A stretch of DNA of 64,000 nt from contig DCMZ01000001.1 of the NCBI GenBank assembly GCA_002321895.1, positions 1 to 64,000 of the forward strand, in the 5' to 3' direction. Positions within the stretch are counted from its first letter, which is position 1. Each line of letters opens with the position of its first letter. The stretch comes from Bdellovibrionaceae bacterium UBA1609. GTDB lineage: Bacteria > Bdellovibrionota > Bdellovibrionia > Bdellovibrionales > UBA1609. Below the pieces are notes generated by a model, which saw nothing but the letters and a program-made list of their open reading frames with translations, ran no database searches and was not told the DNA's origin. The position numbers and the translations under genes are program-made. Below are positions 59,005-64,000 of the stretch, in pieces.

Positions 59005-59868
59005 ATGTTAAATTTCAAGCACTTATACTACTTTTCTATCGTAGCCCGCGAGGGATCTATCAAGACCGCGGCCGAAAAACTGAATGTATCACAACCGACG
59101 ATCAGTGATCAGTTGAAGCTATTGGAGGAGTATTTTGACTGTCCTCTTTTTGACAGGAGAAACAGAGGGCTACACCTTACCCGCCATGGTGAAATGGCCG
59201 TTAGGTTTTCCAATGAAATCTTTGCTCTCGGCCAGGAATTAACAGCTCAGCTGAGAAGCCATTCGGCACAACCTAAAAACAGTATTGATGTGGGCATTTC
59301 CCATTACATCTCCCCTTATTTCTCCTACGAATTTCTCTTGCCCTTGTTTAAAAAAGGCGACGTTCATGTGAACTTTCATGAAAATGAAAAACACCTACTT
59401 CTCGCCGACCTAGAAGAAGGTGCTTTGGATATGGTTTTTATTAACCAAAAAGAAAATATCCCCTCTTCCATGAAGAGTTATCGTGTAGGGACGCACAAAA
59501 CTTATGCTCTTGCCCATAAACAACTGGCTCAAATTGCGGGAACTTCTTTTCCGGCTAATCTGCAAAACATTCCCTTTTTTAACTATGGTAATGAGTCCTA
59601 TTTAAAATACGAACTGGAATTATTTTTTGCCAACCATGAGATTTCACCAAAAACCATTGGAGAGAGTGATGACTTGGACTTACTCCAACTGGTCGCAGAG
59701 CGAGGTTTAGCATTTGTCGTTGTGCCTGAACCCGCCAAACAACGAATAGCTAAGAATAAGGACATTGTCGTATTGGGTGAGCTCGAAGAACTAGAAACCT
59801 ACATCTGGGGCATCGTCAAAAAATCGGATCAAGGTATTGGCTATCAACTTTTAACTAAAAAACTTTAA
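59005..59868 (+). CDS. LysR-family transcriptional regulator (NhaR-like)
   Basis: A 287-residue regulator. The N-terminal winged helix-turn-helix (LYYFSIVAREGSIKTAAEKL; VSQPTISDQLKLLEEYF; FDRRNRGLHLT) is typical of LysR proteins and closest in style to NhaR. The effector-binding domain is about residues 92-287. CGGAGG lies 5 bases before the ATG. Its stop overlaps the MFS gene's stop within TTAA. The target is not clear, though the convergent transporter is a candidate. Confidence 0.88.
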   Translation: MLNFKHLYYFSIVAREGSIKTAAEKLNVSQPTISDQLKLLEEYFDCPLFDRRNRGLHLTRHGEMAVRFSNEIFALGQELTAQLRSHSAQPKNSIDVGISHYISPYFSYEFLLPLFKKGDVHVNFHENEKHLLLADLEEGALDMVFINQKENIPSSMKSYRVGTHKTYALAHKQLAQIAGTSFPANLQNIPFFNYGNESYLKYELELFFANHEISPKTIGESDDLDLLQLVAERGLAFVVVPEPAKQRIAKNKDIVVLGELEELETYIWGIVKKSDQGIGYQLLTKKL

Positions 59869-61013
59869 CGGCCCTTAAACATCTTATGGTGATAACCCAA
59901 TATCATCACAAATATGACCGCTCCAAATGGGCTAACCATGAGTGCCTTTTGTATTCCCATAGTCTCAGATAGATAACCGACCACATTATGCATAATCACC
60001 ACTCCGATGGCTGAGACGCTCAAAGAAATGGCAAGCACTCGGTCGGAGAACAATGGAAACTTCAAATTGATATACTCTAAAAAAGCGGGAAAAATTGGAC
60101 CTATAAAAAAGCCTGCCGCCACTGTTGCCCAAGGTTGATAGAACAAGCAAACAAACACAGCCACGGTGGTACCTATGGCTCCAGTAGCAATGAGGGTTAT
60201 GGGCTGAACAGGCAACGTCACCTTAGTAAAAATAACTCGAGATAGAAACATGCCCACAAATAGACCTAGAAAATGATAATTCGCTACTTCTTTCGAATAG
60301 CCCAGATCCGTTTCCAAAAAATGGACTAGCCGAGTGGATAGCCCCAACTCCGCAGTGAGATAAAACGCAAAACCGGCCGAAACTAAAAGAGCCTGCCAAA
60401 AAACCGAATTAGGCAGTCGATCCTTTTTCTTTCGAACTTCCATGTGGTCTAAACTCTCTTTAGAGAGGAATGTAAATAAGGCTATGACTATAGGAAGCGC
60501 CCCCATCACTAGAAACACCTTTGACCATCCCCAGTGCTTTAAAAAGCTCACTGCGAAGGAAACCAATATAGCGGCACCGGCATAGTTGGCATGTAGACCC
60601 GAAAATAGTCGCTGCCTGAGATGGGTTTGCGCTCCCACCTGAATCATGTAGTTTTGCATCACATTGACAATGCCGAAGCCCAGTCCAAACACAAAACCAC
60701 TTAATAGCATTTGATAGAAATCACTTATAAATCCAAAAGACATGAAGCCCAGCCCCATACTCAGTAAGCCTATCCGGAGGGCCCAAAGTGGAGTCATTAA
60801 GGTCAACATTTTTGGAGTTATAATAGAACCAAGTACCATGACTAAAGAAGGAGTGGCAAAGAACCAAGCCGCTTGTGTCTCCGTTAGCCCCAACGTATGA
60901 ATCACATCAGGATAAAATGGACCACGAATGTTATCTAAAAACCCAAGAGCCAACAGGGCTCCAAATCCGGAAAAAATGTACGGCCAATAGGTCCGAGTAA
61001 TGTTCTGATTCAT
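59865..61013 (-). CDS. MFS transporter
   Basis: A 382-residue protein with about 12 membrane segments and a conserved loop pattern of the major facilitator superfamily (LGFLDNIRGPFYPDVI; GLGFGIVNVMQNYMIQVG; GLHANYAGAAILVSF). It resembles FucP/sugar-type or YfcJ-type members, but the substrate cannot be told. Single gene, minus strand. Confidence 0.85.
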   Translation of the reverse strand: MNQNITRTYWPYIFSGFGALLALGFLDNIRGPFYPDVIHTLGLTETQAAWFFATPSLVMVLGSIITPKMLTLMTPLWALRIGLLSMGLGFMSFGFISDFYQMLLSGFVFGLGFGIVNVMQNYMIQVGAQTHLRQRLFSGLHANYAGAAILVSFAVSFLKHWGWSKVFLVMGALPIVIALFTFLSKESLDHMEVRKKKDRLPNSVFWQALLVSAGFAFYLTAELGLSTRLVHFLETDLGYSKEVANYHFLGLFVGMFLSRVIFTKVTLPVQPITLIATGAIGTTVAVFVCLFYQPWATVAAGFFIGPIFPAFLEYINLKFPLFSDRVLAISLSVSAIGVVIMHNVVGYLSETMGIQKALMVSPFGAVIFVMILGYHHKMFKGR

Positions 61014-61099
61014 CGCGCCACCTTATCAGAACTTTGATTCCAGAGCATAGAAGAAAACGGAATTTTTACCAAAGATTCGTCTCTTAAAAGGAAAAAACC

Positions 61100-61882
61100 C
61101 TAGTTTTCGTAAACAATGATTGTGGCATCATCCACCTTCCCACCTGAGGCCATATGATTCGCCAAGGCGGTCTCCAAGTCCTCTAGGGGACGCTTATCTT
61201 CTTCACGGGTCAAAAAGGCCGCAAGTTCCTCTAATTTTAGGTTATCGGTGAACCCATCTGTGGATAAGAGAACGTAATCCATTTCCTGCAATTCTATGGG
61301 GCCAGAAACCTCGATACGAAGAGGCGGTAAGCCCAGAGCATTAAACAGATAATAATCCTCTTCCTTCAATTGTGGGTCATCGAGTGAAAACAGACCCGAT
61401 TCTAAGGCAAGGCCGGCCGGAGAATGCTCTAAAGTCTTAAACAGCAAGTTTCTTTTCCCACTAAAGATGGAGCCCACAGAATCCCCTACCGATAGAAATC
61501 GAGCTTGATTTTCCACGATCCAACAGGCCGTAAGGGTTGTTCCGCTACCTAGTTTTAAATCTACAACTTCTTGGTGGATGTTTTCTATTTCGCCCACCAT
61601 TTGACTTAATGTGTGGGCGGTTTTGTTAGCAACGATTTCAGCCAACTTTTCAATGGCTATTTGCGAGGCCTTGTTTCCCGACTTATGCCCACCCATTCCA
61701 TCAGCCACGGCGAAAAACACATAGTTATCTCCGTGTACAATGCACATGGCGTCTTCGTTGGTACGCCCTTCAATAGGAGCCGCCTTCGTTAAATAGGAAA
61801 TTTTGCCGTAGGGCATGGGGATTCTATGATCATAGGCGAACCCCTCATTCAGTCGCAGTACTTTCACCACTGAGTTGGACAA
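61100..61882 (-). CDS. PP2C-type Ser/Thr protein phosphatase
   Basis: A 260-residue PP2C (PPM) phosphatase. Motifs: TNEDAMCIVHGDNYVFFAVAD with GMGGHKSGNKAS (metal site), LGSGTTLTACWI, LSVGDSVGSIF, LSTDGFTDNL and DDATIIVYE at the end. It starts with TTG at 61882, immediately after the kinase stop, with GGAG 7 bases upstream. It should reverse phosphorylation by the adjacent kinase. Cytoplasmic. Confidence 0.9.
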   Translation of the reverse strand: MSNSVVKVLRLNEGFAYDHRIPMPYGKISYLTKAAPIEGRTNEDAMCIVHGDNYVFFAVADGMGGHKSGNKASQIAIEKLAEIVANKTAHTLSQMVGEIENIHQEVVDLKLGSGTTLTACWIVENQARFLSVGDSVGSIFSGKRNLLFKTLEHSPAGLALESGLFSLDDPQLKEEDYYLFNALGLPPLRIEVSGPIELQEMDYVLLSTDGFTDNLKLEELAAFLTREEDKRPLEDLETALANHMASGGKVDDATIIVYEN

Positions 61883-62602
61883 TCAGTAACTCCATTCCAG
61901 GTTTTCAATGTGAGCTCGCAATTGACTCACAGAACGAAAACGATCACGCATGATATCTTTTCGCAACCCGCAACAAATTTCTTTAATACTATCTGGATGT
62001 TTTTGGTAATGCTTTTTTCCGCCAAGAGCGTCGTAAAAAATACGAATCAGACATTCCATATCAAATTGATAGTTGGCTTTGGAAGGTCGTCCCCAGTGGT
62101 ACATATCTATTAGTTTTAGATCAAAACCAAGACCATACCTTTGCACGATAACATTCTCTGAATGTAAATCACCGTGGTACTCTTTATTCAGATGTATGTC
62201 TTCAATACCCTTGGCAAGAGCATGCAGTAAATGTAAGGCTTGAAACGGCAACAACCGCTTACCGGGCTGACGGGTAAGAAACTGCTCTAACGGAATTCCA
62301 TCTACAAAATCCGAAAGCAAAACCGCATACATTTTGTCTCCGTAATAAAATTCTTCCTGAGACAAATAGTGAATTAAAATAGAGCAATTGCGTAGCTTGT
62401 GAAGTTTTTTTGCATAAAAATTAATGGACTTATTTTTAACGTTCCTATGGGGGTAAAATATTTTTGCCACTCGCTCGATACCCGTGTTCTTTTCTTCGAC
62501 GCGGTAGACTTCCCCTTCCCATCCCGTACCAAGATGCTCTGATACGACAAACTGATTAGTTATAGGAAATCCGGGCTGTAATTTTAATATAGGTTTTCGC
62601 AT
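61883..62602 (-). CDS. Small protein kinase-like protein
   Basis: A 239-residue protein kinase fold. Gly-rich loop LGTGWEGEVYRV, ATP-binding Lys in RVAKIFYPH, catalytic loop YHGDLHSENVIV (HGD in place of HRD) and KLIDMYHWG where DFG would be (Asp kept, Phe-Gly replaced). The C-lobe is short. HGDLHxxN is typical of atypical/ABC1-like and aminoglycoside kinases as well. No membrane or sensor domain. Pairing with a PP2C gene suggests a regulatory kinase/phosphatase couple. It follows mutM by 13 bases. Confidence 0.75.
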   Translation of the reverse strand: MRKPILKLQPGFPITNQFVVSEHLGTGWEGEVYRVEEKNTGIERVAKIFYPHRNVKNKSINFYAKKLHKLRNCSILIHYLSQEEFYYGDKMYAVLLSDFVDGIPLEQFLTRQPGKRLLPFQALHLLHALAKGIEDIHLNKEYHGDLHSENVIVQRYGLGFDLKLIDMYHWGRPSKANYQFDMECLIRIFYDALGGKKHYQKHPDSIKEICCGLRKDIMRDRFRSVSQLRAHIENLEWSY

Positions 62603-62615
62603 ACCTTAACCATAA

Positions 62616-63434
62616 TCATTTCTGACAAATTTTGCAGTAAAAACTACTTCTTCCACCCAATCTCACCTGAAAAATGGGCTGTTGGCACTGGTTACATAGC
62701 TGGCCCTCACGTCCGTAAACCCGAAGTTGCATTTGAAAATATCCTTCACTACCACCGGCCTGTTTAAAATCACTGATGGTGGTGCCGCCTTGGGAAATCG
62801 CTGCACTTAAAACCTTTTTGATGGCTTCGACAAAGGCTTCCAGTTTGAGCTTTGGTATCTTACCCGCCTTTGCCGTGGGCCGGATCCCGGCTAAAAATAG
62901 GGCTTCGGAGGCGTAGATGTTCCCGACACCAACAACTACTTTTTGATCCATGATGATATTCTTAATGGGGCCGCTTCGGCCTTTTAATTTTGACTTGAGG
63001 TAGTCCACATTAAACTCATCAGAAAGTGGTTCCGGGCCTAAATGTTGAAACCATTTTTCCTGCTGCCAATTTTCTTTTTTTAATACGTCAAAATAACCAA
63101 ACCGCCGCGGGTCATTGTAAATGAGCCATCGATTGTCATTAAGCCGAAAAAATACATGGTCGTGTTTCCTCTTATCTAGTGCGGTATGGATACGCCAGCT
63201 ACCCGTCATCCCAAGGTGATTGAGTAAATACCGATCCCCTAAATCAAACAGTAGATACTTAGCCCGCCGTTGGATCCCTAGAATGCTTTGATCCTTTAAA
63301 TGTGTTTTGAACCCCCTGGGCATAGAAAACCGCAAAGCCTGGGAAGACCTTCGCACGTCAACGATACTCGCTGGCAGATCCAGCAATTCTATAAGGCCAT
63401 TTTTAACGGTTTCAACTTCGGGTAATTCCGGCAT
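62616..63434 (-). CDS. mutM: Formamidopyrimidine-DNA glycosylase
   Basis: A 272-residue Fpg/MutM. The N-terminus MPELPEVETV supplies the catalytic Pro and Glu. Further blocks: RRAKYLLFDLG, NHLGMTGSW, DPRRFGYFDV, GVGNIYASEALFLAGI and the C-terminal zinc finger CNQCQQPIF...YCKICQK. It removes oxidised purines (8-oxoguanine) and nicks the abasic site. First gene of a run with the kinase and phosphatase. Confidence 0.95.
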   Translation of the reverse strand: MPELPEVETVKNGLIELLDLPASIVDVRRSSQALRFSMPRGFKTHLKDQSILGIQRRAKYLLFDLGDRYLLNHLGMTGSWRIHTALDKRKHDHVFFRLNDNRWLIYNDPRRFGYFDVLKKENWQQEKWFQHLGPEPLSDEFNVDYLKSKLKGRSGPIKNIIMDQKVVVGVGNIYASEALFLAGIRPTAKAGKIPKLKLEAFVEAIKKVLSAAISQGGTTISDFKQAGGSEGYFQMQLRVYGREGQLCNQCQQPIFQVRLGGRSSFYCKICQK

Positions 63435-63462
63435 ATATTCTCTAACTTATCGTAATTGTTAA

Positions 63463-63495
63463 TAAAAAAATAGTCGTGACATGCTCATCACGACT
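63463..63495 (-). terminator. Terminator after the recombinase gene
   Basis: AGTCGTGA (63472-63479) and TCACGACT (63488-63495) form an 8-bp stem with an 8-base loop. On the minus strand A then TTTTTTT follow. A third TCACGACT copy occurs at 63498-63505. It separates the recombinase from mutM. Confidence 0.75.
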
Positions 63496-63507
63496 TTTCA
63501 CGACTCT

Positions 63508-64000
63508 TTAATTATATGTACCACTTTTAAACGCTGAAAGCGATACAACATTCTCAAACGAAGCAGAGTCAGTTTTTGATTCTAGTTCTTCAAGAACTAA
63601 GTCATTTGACGGTTTTTCTTTCTGCTGTCTGATATGATTCATAATTTTTTCTGAAAATTGCTTTTGATCGTCTTCGTTACATTTTGAATAATGATCCGCA
63701 AGCTTCAAATCTTTATGTCCAGTCATTGCAATAACAGCATCAAGGCCACCACCGACTTGTCGAGCTAGTTTAGCCATTCCGTGTCTCAAGATATGCGTTC
63801 CTGAGTATGGTAATTTTCCTTTTCGTTGGGCACCTCTGTAATTAACTTGAATAGTCCCGTAATTCAAAGGGTTGCCATCTACATGAAAAACGTAATCATT
63901 ACCTTGAATTTTGAAAGCCTTCCTTCTTTTTAAAACTTCAAAAATTTCGTCAGTTATAAAAACAGGTCTAGGCTCTTTATTCTTTGGAAAAGCTTTAAGC
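63508..64000 (-). CDS. Tyrosine recombinase (phage-type integrase), 3' part
   Basis: At least 164 residues of the catalytic C-terminal domain; the reading frame continues without a stop past the window end, so the N-terminus is missing. Motifs: GTHILRHGMAKLARQVGGGL (Arg box with HxxRH), MTGHKDLKLADHYSK (Gly-His and the nucleophile Tyr in DHYS). The arrangement is typical of phage/island integrases. A basic, flexible C-terminal tail of about 45 residues follows. It sits right next to mutM and may mark the edge of an integrated element that lies beyond 64000. Confidence 0.85.
   Translation of the reverse strand, partial: LKAFPKNKEPRPVFITDEIFEVLKRRKAFKIQGNDYVFHVDGNPLNYGTIQVNYRGAQRKGKLPYSGTHILRHGMAKLARQVGGGLDAVIAMTGHKDLKLADHYSKCNEDDQKQFSEKIMNHIRQQKEKPSNDLVLEELESKTDSASFENVVSLSAFKSGTYN

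Noticed and set aside
1..64000. tRNA or rRNA genes
   Set aside because: No cloverleaf with a GTTCRAAYC T-loop and acceptor pairing, and no rRNA signature stretches were found on reading the intergenic regions.

Overview
The window looks like a chromosome segment from a Gram-negative member of the Bdellovibrionota, probably related to Bdellovibrio. This is inferred from gene content, without a database search. The evidence is LPS genes (kdsA, an LptF/LptG permease), many Sec-exported and lipid-anchored proteins of unknown function, several secreted serine proteases, abundant c-di-GMP and phosphorelay proteins, and a short histone-fold protein of the kind known from Bdellovibrio. No rRNA, tRNA or CRISPR array is visible, and coding density is high.

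Layout. 1-5.9 kb: a repeat copy, a TerB-like protein, an exported EEP-family phosphodiesterase, a di-heme cytochrome c, a gene remnant, a small barrel protein and a lipoprotein trypsin-like protease. 5.9-17.4 kb: a leftward run of eight closely spaced genes plus one divergent gene. It encodes two PhnD-type binding lipoproteins, two CysQ-like phosphatases, two polynucleotide-kinase-like P-loop kinases and large exported proteins of unknown function. This is the best candidate for an undescribed system. 17.4-26.2 kb: a subtilase fused through a membrane segment to a PilZ domain, a PpiD/SurA-type foldase, the rod-shape operon mreC-mreD-mrdA-rodA (no mreB here) and thioredoxin. 26.4-36.9 kb: a receiver/J-domain/TPR protein, kdsA, the LPS permease, dprA, a second full repeat copy, an arsenate-reductase-like protein, ribosomal protein L31, and fadE divergent from a TetR regulator across a palindromic operator. 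37-47.7 kb: a secreted protease, a receiver-GGDEF cyclase, a FecR/FnIII/barrel protein, an exported HD-domain protein, a glycine-rich surface protein and a three-gene phosphorelay. 47.8-57.9 kb: the histone, a PA14/FnIII-like lipoprotein, ribosomal protein S4, an HD-GYP protein, an exported PEP-synthase-like protein, an LTA-synthase-like sulfatase, an HPF-like protein and YjbQ. 58-64 kb: small envelope proteins, a LysR regulator and MFS transporter, a mutM-kinase-PP2C operon, and a tyrosine recombinase cut by the window end.

Themes. Envelope building and remodelling dominate. c-di-GMP is made (GGDEF), probably degraded (HD-GYP) and possibly sensed (PilZ) within the window. Five exported proteins carry a Cys-x-x-Leu/Met-Phe motif at one end of the mature chain, and three of them flank the kinase/phosphatase cassette. 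A structured dispersed repeat occurs three times (two full copies, one truncated), with base changes that keep its stems paired.
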